Source: Nectonema munidae
Taxonomy: Eukaryota; Nematomorpha; Nectonematoida; Nectonematidae
Direction of reading: 5' to 3'
DNA length: 64,000 nucleotides
Assembly: GCA_030549495.1 (NCBI GenBank)
Contig: JAUIRK010000007.1
Span: forward strand, 124,001-188,000
Position 1 is the stretch's first letter. Every line of letters starts with the position of its first letter. This document shows positions 14,326 through 27,300 of the stretch, in pieces. Below the pieces are notes generated by a model, which was not told the DNA's origin, searched no databases, and was given only the letters and a program-made list of their open reading frames with translations. The position numbers and the translations under genes were made by a program.

Positions 14326-16870
14326 ATTGGACTCCCTTCCAAATCGTTTTGTTGTAGCGCTCGCACTGGGCATTGCCTTGCGGATGATAACGACTAGTAC
14401 GACTAGTTGCAACTCCTTTGCTGACTAGGAATTCGCGCAGCTTCTCGGACATGAAGGAAGAGCCTCTATCAGTGTGAATATATTCCGGCACTCCAAATAT
14501 CTGAAAAAGTTTTGTTAAACATTTTATCACTGTTTCAGCCTTGGTGTCTGGTACTGCACACGCGAAGGGGAAGCGACTAAACTCGTCTATTATTGTGAGA
14601 ATATAAGTGTTACTTGTAGTCGTTGGAAGGGGACCCTTGAAATCGATATTTAATCTATCCCATGGTTTTAGTGCTTTGATAAGTTCACGTCTTGGTCTTT
14701 CGAAAAAGCGAGGTTTAATTTCTGCGCAAATGGGACAGGACGAAACCATTTTTTTGATATCTTCGATTGAAAAAGGAAGGTTCTGAGTTTTAACAAGATG
14801 TGCCATACGTGTTATACCAGGATGACAGAAGGAGCTGTGTATGTTGAATAAGTCTTCTTTCGTAATAGCTCCGCACGAGGTCCTGGATAACGCGTCTGCT
14901 CCCTGATTTAGGGCCCCTGGTCTGTATATGATGTCGAAGACGTATTGAGAGAGTTCTATTCTCCAGTTCAGAAGTTTCTTGTTTTTGACCTTGCTTGTCT
15001 TCCTTGTATCAAATACAAAAGATATGGATCTTTGATCCGTGATTAGTGTAAACTTTCGTCCAAGAAGAAAATGACTCCAATGTCTTACGGCTTCAATTAT
15101 GGCGCTAGCTTCCTTTTCTATCGAAGAATGATTTTTTTGACATCCATGAAGTGTTCTTGAGAAGAAGGCAACTGGTTTGCCAAGCTCATTTAGTGTTGCC
15201 GCTATTGCAAATTGGGAGGCATCTGTTTCCAGTGTGAACGGTATACTTTCGTCGATTGGTGATAGGGCAATTGCACTTAAATTTTGCTGAAGACCTTTGA
15301 AAGCTTGGATTGCCGCTTTGTCGAGTGGGAAGTCGCGAGTTTGAGAAAGTGGTTTTACTTTTGCTGAATAGTTCTTTATCCACTTCGTGTAGTAAGCGAA
15401 CATACCCATAACTCTTTGCAATTCTCTTGTTTTTTGGTGGATGAAGATCGAGTAAGGGTTGAACGCGTTCGGTGTCTGGACTGAGGACTCCTTTTTGATG
15501 TGGTATCCAAGTAAATTTAAAGAGTCCGTTGAGAATACACACTTTTCTTTGTTAAAGGTCAAGTTGCATTGTTGAGCAGCCTCTAGGAAGCGAGCCAGGT
15601 TTCTGTTGTGTTCTTCCATGGTATTTCCACATACCGTAATGTTATCTAAGTAAGCAAATGTACCAGCACATTTGTACTTGAAGATTATGTCGTCTATCAT
15701 TCTTTGAAAAACAGGAACAGCGTTCGTAAGTCCAAATGGTATTCGAGTGAATTGATACAGCTTCTATTTTCCCTTACCTTCAAAAGCTGTAAATGGTTTT
15801 CTTTTGATGATATGATATATTTTATGATATTTGAACTTGATGATATGCTGACTTGAGGTCTAAAGTTGTAAAAAAGGAATATTTCTCCACTTCATTAACG
15901 ATATCATGAATTTTAGGCAGCGGATATGCGTCTAACATGGTGAACTTGTTCACCGTTTGGCTGTAGTCAATCGTCATTCTTGCTTTTCCTCCACCATGTG
16001 TTACCACGATTTGTGCCCTGCATGGCGATGAACTTTCTTCGATAATTTTCTCTTCGCGAAGTCTCTGAATCTGTTGCTTTATGAATTTCGCGTCTTCCGA
16101 AGAATAGTGTCGTGATTTCGTAGCGATGGGATGACATTTTTTGAGAGATTCTGGAAAAGTTTGGGAGATTCTACCTTCATGGTTTCTAGTGACCCCAAAG
16201 ACAAAGGAGTTTTCTTCCTACCAAACTTGATTTTTATGGTTTCATGCAATTGAAAAAACTCTTCGCCAAGGATAACGTCAGCTATCAAATCTTTGAGGAC
16301 AAAAAACCGTACATCTGCGTAGGCCCGATTCTCTAGTGCCAGTTGTGCTTTACAAAATCCCAATGTTTGGGTGTGTGCTAGATTCGCTAGTTCCACCCTC
16401 TCTTTCGTGCTTAGTATTGCTACTTTGATTTTCTTTGCGAAACTTTCTTTAATGAAGTTCGTTGAGGACCCTGTGTCGAACAGTATGCTTGCTCTGTTCA
16501 TGTTCACAAGTCCAGTTGTGACTGACTTTGTCAAGCCATTGAGATTCATGCAGGATAAGTTCTTACTCTTACCTCTACAAACTCTTAAAAAATGACCTAA
16601 CTTTCCACACTTAAAACACTTTGCTTCTTTTGTTGGACAGTCGTTGCGAGTTTTATGTCGATTGTTACCACAAAAGTAACACTTTAGCTTTTCTGCAGCC
16701 AGTTTATCCCATGCACTTTCAGAAGCATCTTCCTCCAATGCTGCCAAAGGTTCTGAATGGTCAGAGCTGGTCCGGTTTGCGATTTCTGGTTGAGTTTTGC
16801 TTGTTGAGGCAAAGGAGTGCGGATGGATATACTTTTCGGAATTAATTGCCAATTAGTTTCGGAACTAATT
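14326..16870 (-). mobile_element. Ty3/Gypsy LTR retrotransposon fossil (partial gag-pol)
   Basis: Broken internal part of a Ty3/Gypsy element on the - strand. Parts seen in order along that strand: two CCHC zinc knuckles (C-Y-F-C-G-N..H and C-F-K-C-G-K-L-G-H) near 16.65 kb; an aspartic protease with F-D-T-G-S-S near 16.45 kb; reverse transcriptase (L-D-A-Y-P-L-P-K, T-T-L-D-L-K-S-A-Y-H-Q near 15.9 kb; F-A-Y-L-D-N near 15.65 kb); RNase H (L-E-T-D-A-S near 15.2 kb); and an integrase with an HHCC-type finger and D-R-L-N-I-D-F-K-G then H-T-D-R-G-S-S-F (14.4-14.8 kb). No LTRs were found at either side and both ends are cut off, so it is a dead fragment with a few internal breaks. Confidence 0.93.
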
Positions 16871-17336
16871 GCCAATTATGTAATATTTTGAATTAACAAT
16901 TAAGTTTTCAAATTTTGAATATTTCAATAGGAGTTAGAATACTGGATAAGTAAATAATATTCTAACTCCCCCCTCCCCCCTTATCTACAAATTACTGGCA
17001 CAAACAAAGATACTTATACGGTTACCCGCGACAACCAGATTTAAGACTTTACTAGTAAATATCATATATACTGAGTTTACTTTCTTTTTCATACAAAACG
17101 AAAAATACTTTGCTCAACTTTCCTACAATCATAACAGTTTTATTCAAAAAAAATACCTCAATAGAAAATTATGAATTTTTATGCTGATTTCAACAAGAAA
17201 AACGTTGTTGATTGTAAACAATTTTAAAGTTCCCTTCTCTTCTCTCGTCCACATTCTGTCTAGCAAAAATTGAATTTCTACTAATTAGCGAGTTTCTAAA
17301 TATTATTTGAAAATTCGTTCAACAATGTTTAAAATA
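16871..17336. other. AT-rich spacer
   Basis: Follows the Gypsy fossil. A 20-bp direct repeat around AACTAATTGCCAATTA lies at the junction (16838-16877). Nothing else was recognised. Confidence 0.4.
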
Positions 17337-17420
17337 CAGTAGACCCTCGTTAAGTCGAACTATATGGGGGAGAAGGGTGTCCGACTATGGTGATTGTCAG
17401 ACATAACAGAGGGTCCACTA
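17337..17420. mobile_element. Short Tigger/pogo-like MITE
   Basis: The 84-bp element starts CAGTAGACCCTCGTTAAGTC and ends with the inverted match CAGAGGGTCCACTA, flanked by TA on both sides. These are the usual ends of pogo/Tigger-derived MITEs. Confidence 0.6.
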
Positions 17421-17509
17421 TATATATATGGTAGATATTTCATTGGGGGAATATTTTTATACAAAAAAATCTTTTGAAATATAAAAATATTAAGAGCGAC
17501 CCACCCCCC

Positions 17510-17535
17510 AATAAAAAAAAAAAAAAAAAAAGGGG

Positions 17536-17581
<46 letters not shown>

Positions 17582-17665
17582 CCCTTAAAGAAAAAAAAGG
17601 AAAACATTTCTTTTTTTCCTCCCTTCCCCACTTATTCAATATAGGGGTGGGGGGGGGAGAAGGAA
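17510..17665. other. Homopolymer-rich low-complexity block
   Basis: Long A, G, C and T runs follow one another. Exact run lengths are unreliable, and the open frame across it is an artefact of poly-A/T. Confidence 0.7.
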
Positions 17666-18181
17666 GGAGGGTGGTATTATAATCATCAAGTAGACTATGA
17701 AACTTTAGTTTATATTAATTCAGCAAATTAAATCAAATAAAAATTAAGTTAATTAAATATCTCCTAAAATTTGAATTCATTGCAAAATTATAAATTAACT
17801 TTTAAAACTATTTTTTAACTTCAAGCAAAAAATCAAAAAATGTAAAAAAATAAAAGTTTATTTTGATAAGCACATTTATTTTTATTATTATATAAAATTA
17901 TTTATTTAAAAGATCATAAAAATTAAAAATCATATTCATTTTACGCTAACTTTTTAATTTCATTTATTCCTGTTTTCATGCAATCAACCAAATCCATATC
18001 AGAATTTTTGTAATAGTTTTAAAAGTTGAGTTTGAAGTTCAGAATTTTTTATTTTAGAACACTTTTTTTGTAAAGATCTGTAATTCAATATATATCTTCT
18101 CTACTCGATAAAAAATTCGTTTTCAAGTCGAATCTAAAAATAAAAATACTTATTATAAAATTTTTTTTATTTTGTTATAAT

Positions 18182-18328
18182 CATTTCACTTAAATTTGAA
18201 ATCATTTCACTTGAATTTGAAAACATGTTATTTAAATTTGAAAAATTTTTATTTAAATTTCAAAACATTTCACTTGAACATGAAAACTTAAATTTGAAAA
18301 ATTTCACTTAAATTTAAAAACATTTCAT
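18182..18328 (+). repeat. Minisatellite of about 21 bp just before the FAM91 start codon
   Basis: About seven imperfect copies of a unit like CATTTCACTTAAATTTGAAA stand head to tail and end 14 bp before the FAM91 ATG at 18343. They must therefore lie in the 5' UTR or the core promoter region of that gene. Confidence 0.75.
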
Positions 18329-18342
18329 GCTACAGTTTTAAA

Positions 18343-21300
18343 ATGGATCCGATTGTAATTAAAAGTATAGAAGATAATATTTTATGGAATGAGCTTTCAG
18401 ATCAGGCTAAACAGGTATATGGATATTTTTTAGAAATAATCATTAATATTTTTAAAAAATAATATCTTATTTTTATCAAAAAATTAAAAAAGTAAAGACT
18501 ATCCCTCAAATTTACTTATATAATTTACTAAAGAATCTTTAGGAGCCTTTAATTTTTCTCTTAAGTATGAATTTTTCAATAAACCTTTTCTTATTTGTAC
18601 TAGTCCCGTAATCAGGATTTTTGATCTCGGGGGCAAAACAATATTGTAATTTTTACGTAACTCATGATTACTGGAATCTTTGTTACTTCAGTATGTGGAT
18701 TTGGCTGGTTTAAATTAGGGTACCTATTCTTGTTTTTTTTGAAAAATACTTTTACATTTTGCTATATAAATGTATCTTACAATATAATTATGTTTTAAGG
18801 GCGTTAGTAAGGTTGGTTAGATACTTGATTTCGATAACTCAAGGTCTTGGGTTAAATCCCGCATCAAGCCTACTTTCCTCATAGTTCGATACAAGCGGTG
18901 CAATTGTGCCTTCTCGATGAAAACACCCTACTTTACCTTTACCTTTATATAAAATTATACATTTACTTATAACGTTTCCGTCAGATAATTTTAATACCCT
19001 TTGCCAGAAAGAAATTGTTTTAATTTAGTAATGAAACAGGAAAAATTGCTTGCTACTTTCAAAATTTAGTGTTGGTTCAAAAGTCTTAATTGGAAGAATG
19101 AAGAAGTATTTAAAATAATGGTTGAAAGAAAAGTTGATATTATGTCTAAAATAAATATATATAAATGAAGTTTTAAGCGCTTATAAATTTTTTTGGAGGA
19201 GAAAGATGAACGATATCCAGACTTTAAAAATAGTTGATGTAATGCAAATTTCTCAGAATCAGAGATTTAAGTCGACTTTAATGCGTATGTAGGTGAATTA
19301 AACATATACCTTTTACAAAGATATATGAATGTCATCGTCTTCCTTTTTGCTCACAGCCTTGAATCAAAGAAATGAAAAACTCAAATATTATTTTTTTGAT
19401 TATAAACTATAGATTAGAAGTTTAAATGATTGAGATCATTAATCACATTAAATTTATCAAAAATGTGAGCTAAATAAGCATTATAGGGTTTGATTTTTGT
19501 ATAAAGACATCAAATTTAGGAATTTAATTTTCTCAAAATATAACTACATGCTCTTAACCCTATTAGTGCTGGGCAAAATTTGTACGCTCAAGTGCTGGGG
19601 GCGTAAAGTGCCCCCACCCCCCTTTTTCTCAGATATTAATAAGTTTTTATAAATATTTTTAATGTTACATATATATTTCAACTTTGCTAAATTCAGTGGT
19701 GATGTCCATTTTTTAAATCAAAATCAATCAAACCTATCAAAAAATTGATTTATATTTGACAGCTCATCTCAAAAAAGAACTTTTTATTTAAATAATTATA
19801 TAAAGTTTTTTACACATATATACCCATTTTTAAGCTGCGTAATTCAGTGGTGATATTCATTTTTTTTTATGAAAATCAATCAAAACTGTCAAAAAATTAA
19901 TTTATCCCAAAAAGAAAGGATCAAACACGGTTTTTTGAATTAGAGAATTACGTATAGGAATTATAGGGAGGTTATGAAGTTTACCGTGTATGGCATTTTA
20001 CACACATATACCCATTTTCAAGTAGGCTGTGTTTACTCGTTATATTCCTTTTTTTAATATAAAAATTAGTCAAAGCTGACAAAATAATTTAAATATGACA
20101 GCCCATGTCAAAATGAAAATTTTTATTCTTATAAAAAGTTTTTTATACATTTCAAGTATGTAGAATTTAATGGTGATGTTCATTTTTTATGAAATCAATA
20201 AAACCTGTCAAAAAATCGATTAAACATGTAAATCAATGTCAAATATATAAACATAAAAATAACTTCTTGCAGTATTTCTCTTGTAATTGTTTTCTTAATT
20301 TATTTAATAAACCAACTTTAGGTGTTTAATTCACTCAAAATATTTCATTCTACAGTAACTTATGTAACTCGATAGGACCTCAATCTTTTTTGCTACAAAT
20401 TCGTTTAATTATAAAAAGTATATTATAAAATTTTTTTATAATGATAAAATTACTTTTTTCCTCTCTCAAAGCATTCTGATTAAAGAATCTTCTTGATGAT
20501 CTTAGACTTTTTTATCAGTATCGTGTATTTTATTATCAGGGCTGAATTTTTCTCAACCAATCTCATTTCAAAGGTTTTTTTCTGATGAATCATTCGTGAT
20601 GTTCATTGTTCCATTACCAAACGTTGTCCACGTTCTTCATCTAAAAAATGATCTCTTTTACGCAAAAGGAAAAAGATGGACAAATTCAATTTAAATTAAA
20701 AATATCTTGATAGTGACTAAATTCTCACATATTGGCATCTGTACCATTTTTGATAAAGCTGACCTATTCTAAATTTTCAGATTTCCTACCTAGCTAAATG
20801 TTAACTGTAATCCTAGATGATAAGCTATAGATTTAAATATTTTTCATTTGTAAAAGAGGAACTTCTTTTTCACAATCAAAATCTTTTTTGAAGCATCTAA
20901 TATATAATTAAACCACTTCCTAGTTCATTAGAACATGGTAGATCTTCCATTTAGTCAAGATACATATTTTTTTAATTATTTGTTTTGATTACATGTTCTT
21001 TTTTAAATTAGTTTTCAACTTGGTTCCTTCTCTCTTACAAATTTTCAAAAGATTTTATAATACGTTTTGTTTGTTTTTTTTAATAAATATTTCATACTCA
21101 AGATGATTGTAGAAAGTATTATAAGCCAAAATATACAAAAAAAAGTATATTTTTACTACATACCTAATATGCAGCCATTTTTTGAAAATTTTTTACAGAA
21201 CTGATTTTCAGGCATACATTACTAATTCAATTGCCACTTCGAGATATTTTTTAACCGTATTATCCAAAATCCAGTACAGAAATAAAATAAGCATAGTCGA

Positions 21301-24300
21301 TTTGGTATAAAACAGATATTTTATTTTTTTGAATACAGTATCTAGAAGTAAACCGCAAATCTGATTGAAGCTTTCAAATATTTTCAAACTATAAATGCCA
21401 AACCTGAGTTCAAAAATGAAACCAGAATCTTCCATTTGGCATAAAAACAGATATTTTATTTAAATTTCAAAAATATTTCTGTAGACATTAGGCGTAAATC
21501 AAACATTTGATTGACACTTTCAGACATTTAAAACTTCTAATGCAAAAAATGATTTCAGAAATAAAAATTATCATGGTCGAATTGGTATAAAAACATATAT
21601 TTCATGTAAAATTGAGAGAATATTTTTGGAGATAGCTTTTAGAAATAAACCACAAATTTGACTGTTATTGACTGATATTTTAAAACATCTAAATGTGAAA
21701 AAATGAGTTCATAAATAAAAACAGCATGGTTGATTTGGTATAAAAACATATATTTCATAATGAATGTTTTTGGAGACACTTTTTAGAAGTAAACCGCAAA
21801 TTTGATCAACACTTATAGGTATTTTCACATCCTAAACGTAAAAAAATGAGTCAGGAAATGAACCCAGCATGGCCGATTTAGTATAACATATATTTCATTG
21901 TAAAATTTGAATGAATGTTTTTAGAGATAATTTTTAGAAGTAAACCGCAAATTTGATTAACACTTATAGGTATTTCCAGATCCTAAACTTAAAAAATTAG
22001 TCAAGAAATGAAACCAGCATGGCCGATTTAGTATAACACATATATTTTATGAAAAATGTGAAGGAATGTTTTTTGAGACAATTTTCATAAGTAAACCGCA
22101 AATTTGATGAACACTTATAGGTTTTTTCACATCCTAAATGTAAAAAATGAGTCCAGAAATGAAAACAGCGATTTAGTATAAAAACATATATTTTATGTAA
22201 AATTTGAAGGTATATTTTATTAGATATATTTTTGATCAATCAAATCTAAAAAGTAGCCATGATTATTGAAAAAATTAAATATATAAAGTGTTATGCGTTC
22301 CAAACTGTATATAATTATAAATTTTCAAGGTATTATATAATATAGATCCTAAGTTATAAGGTCAAGTACAGATAATGTCAAAATTTTGCTGAAAAAATTT
22401 AATTTTTGATCTAAAATGAAGATGATCATCATTTAACGACCGTAATTCGTCTCACCTAGCTGGGGTGAGCTGGGTTTCCAATGGATAACAAATTTAACAA
22501 AATTGATTCACTCAAACTTCATTTTGTGCCTCCAGTAGAGCCTGTCTTTTTCATCTTGTTCTAAAATGAAGAATACTTGGAAATAAAAATTAGGAAACTT
22601 TTATTGCCAATACCATTAGAAATTTAATGAAGAGATCCATTTGTTTATAGATAATAGTACAAATGATCAACTCTCTTTTGTAAATGATATCTTTCAAAAA
22701 ATAGGTAATCCTTTGCGCCTTTTATATAGTAAACATTTCCTCTAAGAAAGATTATTATTATTATTACCATTTGGAAATGGAAAAATAAAGAATAGTTCAT
22801 TTTGTCGTCAATTTTTGATCCATTTATTACTTTTAACAAATGAAAATTCAATGATTGATCATACTGTTCTTCCTATATTTTTCAAAAAAAAGTTCAAATG
22901 TGTTTTATTTATTTAACTTTTTTATTTCAGTGTGTTGGTGGCTCTCGTAAAGATTATGAAAATGCTGTGATTGAATATAGTTTGCTCCACCAACTAAGAT
23001 ATAAAATCAACTTGGGTATTTTTAAATTTTGTTAACATTACATAAGTATGATATATGTGTTGCATACAATTCTCGAAATATTCTTTTTAACAGACATTAT
23101 AATGATTAATAATATTAACAATGTACATATTTAATCAAGAAATTAACCAAGTGTAATTGTAATATCGGGGCTGGAGAGTCGGAGATCTTAAGGGGACGGG
23201 GCCTGAGTCGGTATCTAATACAATTTAGGAGTCGGTTTCTTTAAGTATTAAAAATTAAAATGAAAAAAGTACTAGTTTAATTTTTGTAAGCATGTTGAGT
23301 AACCCTTCATTACTCAAATTTGGAAGCGAAGAGTTGGCCTTACATTTATTAAATTTTTAAATATTTCGGATTTTCTAAGTACTAAGATTCGGAATCGGAG
23401 TCACATATGTTACCTCCTACTCCTCAGCCTTGTGTAATATAATCGATTTAATCTCTAAATACTTGCTTCTTTATATAGTCAATTACAGCATACCTAAAAT
23501 AGGACACTATTCACATCATATCATATATCAGGTGCGTACATTGGGAAGGATGAAGAATTTTGCACATACAAATATATTATTAAAAATTGCATACTTCAAA
23601 CAATTCCTTTATTAATAATTTTTAAAGTAAATATACTAAATGTAATTAAAAATGATACTCGCTCTTAAATTCGTATCCTAGCTTTTCCTGTTTATGGATG
23701 TGAGTTATAGTTTCTTGATGTTCTCGGTGGATAAAAAGGAAAATACAATCTTATGTATTTTGGGTACAGCAGGAAATTGGTATAACATGACAGCGAAATT
23801 TGATTAAACAAAACGAACACGTCGACGCCAAATGTTTAAAAAAAAGCTCGTCAAATCGACAGTGACAGGAAGTCAGTACCTGGAGATTCTAATTCCATAT
23901 ATATACTAAGGTCATTTGATTGGTCAAACTGCCACTGAGTTAGATGTAACTTGTGTTTTCATCTATCATCATTATGTATGCTCCTTCAACATGTTTCCTT
24001 TTATGAATTCATACTTTCGAAACATTTGAGAATTTATAGCCAATCGACGGTTCCTCATCAATCCTTGAATTTTTTGTGTATCACATTGTAATAACTTGCA
24101 CTGTCAGCTCCCAATTCTACCATACCCGCAGATAACGGTAGTGATTTTATCAGTTCGAATTACCTTGTCTCCAATTGCTATCGAATCACTACTTTTTAAC
24201 TTATCGGGAGAAAATTTGCTGATATTATTTTGATTGAGTCGCCGTGAAAACAGATTGATATTTTTCATGAGCGCTCTTTTTTCACACTTATTTATTAGGA

Positions 24301-27300
24301 TTGAGTACATTCCTGCTTATTCTATTTCCTATCTCATCACCTGGATACGCTTTGGACTAGAATCCATATAAATACTTCACACGATTGAAGGAACAAATCA
24401 CTGGTTTCACAAACCAATCATGCATTTCTCTGAAAGTAGGATTTGTCATTTTTAGCTAGCATTAGCATGATAAATTCATCGCATTTACCATAGTTTGATG
24501 ATTCAGTAATTTCATTATACCCTCTATAGGGTATTTCACATTTTCTAAAAAAAATATAAATAGCTTGGCAAACAGGATTCAAAATTTAATGAATTGAATA
24601 AGCCTACTTTTATTTGTTTGAGACTTCTCCATTTGGACATCAAAATTTTTCGGTGTTCTAGAATTAAAAATGTCATGATATTTTTACAGAAAAGAGTAAC
24701 ATAAATTTTATTCATTCGCTAAATTTTTTAAACTCTGTTAATGTCATTGGACACTTGAATAAAATAGAAATGCACGGAAACTCATAAAAGATATAACGAT
24801 GCCTAACACTTTTGTCTTTATCTTTTCGTGCAGTCAAAAGTGTAGTGTCAAGTGAGCGCAAGTATTATGAAAATCTTGTAAAGAATAGTAGCCGGCGCTT
24901 AGATGTCTATCCATACACTCTTTCAGATGTGATGGTCAAAGGCTTGAAGTTGACTCCCTTCTCTTATTATAAGCTTATGTTGCAGGTATGATTGCTCTTT
25001 TATTTACTTTCATTTTTATTCTAACCTTTTTATATTCTTGATCATCATTTCCAAGACATTAATCACAAATTTAAATATGTTATACATTTTTCCGACTTCT
25101 AAATTTTATCACATGTTCATATTCTGAATATTTTTCGTGTTTAGTATAAGGACGTTTACAATGTTCTCTTACACACCGTGAAAAATCAGAGAGAGTTTAT
25201 ATTTAATTAAATTTATGAAATTTGGAATTTCTTCGAATTTTTAGCAAACACTCTGAGACTGGTTTTTGGATATACTTTTTGTATAAGTTGGATATCCTTG
25301 AATCAATCCGCGATGATGATGATATCAGTGATTTTTTTGTGTGAATAAGATTGTAATGGTTGATACCATACATCCCACCATTATTATCCGACATTACACT
25401 TCCATTCTCAGCAAGTTTATTGTTTATATAGATTAGAATGTTATTTTCAAATTTTTAACAACTTTTTTCCCATGGTAATTCAAATTCAATTTTTTAAATA
25501 TTTTGAATTTACCCAAAGAAGGAATAGTCATAGTCGATTATAAGTAGATACTTGTTGCTAAAACGAAAGTTAAACTTCGTTTTTTCTTTCAATAACTCTT
25601 TTCTGTCGGCTGCCTTGCAAGATCATTGGAGACAACAAAAAGAAACAGCGAAATATACCGTTTGCCAAACCTTATATACTTAAATATATATTTTTGTAAA
25701 GAATTTTACAAAATTCTACATATTTTTAGCTGGAAGATACACATATATATATACATTCTTTTTTTTAAATAAGGATTTGATGCTTCAAGAAAAGAATTAT
25801 GATTGTATTCCAAATTTCACAGCGCAAGATGTGTTACGACTTTTATGTATAGGCAGAAATCAATACATCAATATAGTCAACCAATTTAAAGCTCAAAAGG
25901 TAAAAATATTGAATTTGATTTTTTATATACTCTAAATTATATTTTTAATTAAGAAGATCTTTTCCTCACAAAAAAATAAAATTTCATCTTTAGAAGCGTT
26001 ATTACCAGCTTCTCCTTCCCTAGAAATTACCATTGCTGATTGGTGGGTTGTCCAAATTGGAACTCTTTCAGAATGCGATGCCAATAATCTTGAAAAATTT
26101 GAAAAAGAAATAATTGATTACTTGATAGATTTTGGTCCTAACCTCGTTTCCTCCTTCGATTCTAAGTCCTTAATATCTCTATATTGTAAAGGCTTCATTT
26201 TCCTTGATGTTCCTATTTATGACGATGATTGCATTGCTGGTAAAGATTTGTTTAATGCTAAAATAATTAAAACTAATTCCTCATTATTAGCGTCCCCCCT
26301 CTGTTCCAGTTTTGTTATGAATTGTGTGTCGGGAGATCCTGGCGAGGATACCTTGTACAAAGTTTTCCAAAATTTAGATCGTGAGATTTCGGCTTCTGAA
26401 CTGACTGCTTTATTGCAAATTCCCTCTAACCAAGTCAAGTCTGCTATGTCTCTTTTCTGCAGATTATCTCTAGCACACAAAATAAATCAGACTTCCTTAA
26501 TTGAAACTAGCTCACTTTCTCAAGCGCATTCGTAAGTTGCTAGAGCTAAAAATGGCTGAATAAATTTATACATCTATTATATTCTTCATATTTATTTATG
26601 TATGCGCGAGTTGATTTCATCTTGTTTAAAATCTTATTTAACGAAGTTGTTTTTCTCATAGTAGATATAGTAATGAAGGATAATATAAATCGATTATTAG
26701 AAAACGCTTAGGTATATTAACAGGGTGTTAACTAGACCTTATTCTCGTCGTCAAACGGCCTCTTCCAAATTGAGGCTAGCAATTCATTTCCCAATTGAGT
26801 TTTTTTTTTTAATTTTTTCAATCTAAGAAAAAAAAATATAATGCCATATTTCTGTACCTGTTTACAGTAGAGATTTGCAATAGATTAAGTTATGTAAAAG
26901 ACACTTAAAATAAAATAAAAAGTCTACTTAGTTTGCGCTTCATTTCCCAATCTCGATCTTACGGCCCGAATCAAGATTTATGGTTAACACACTGATTCAT
27001 CTTTCTAGTTAAGAAAATAAGATTAGATGCATCTATCATTAGCGATTCCGATCATTTTACACTCTAAAGCTAGGAGTGTTGTTATTTCTAGAAGGCTTGT
27101 AGCTGTGCTGGCTGCAAATAATTTCTAAAAGAAAAATCAGCTAATTGAATGTGGTTTACAATCTAGCTAAGAAAATATAACTTCTATTATTTTACAAAAT
27201 ATTATTGTTCTATTTTTTAGCTGCAGCAAATTAGTTGGATCTATCATCTTATTTTATTGTAAAATGAGAAGAGACAAAGAGTAAAGCGAAACCGCGTATC

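Noticed and set aside
17440-17631. Phe-rich open frame on the - strand
   Set aside because: Produced only by poly-A/T and other homopolymer runs; low complexity and probably partly sequencing error.
19670-22220. Regularly spaced repeats that could suggest a CRISPR array
   Set aside because: The units are contiguous and diverged tandem repeats inside a transposon, without short identical repeats and unique spacers, in an animal genome.
26217-26480. 87-codon open frame on the - strand
   Set aside because: Shadow of the large FAM91 exon at 25954-26531.
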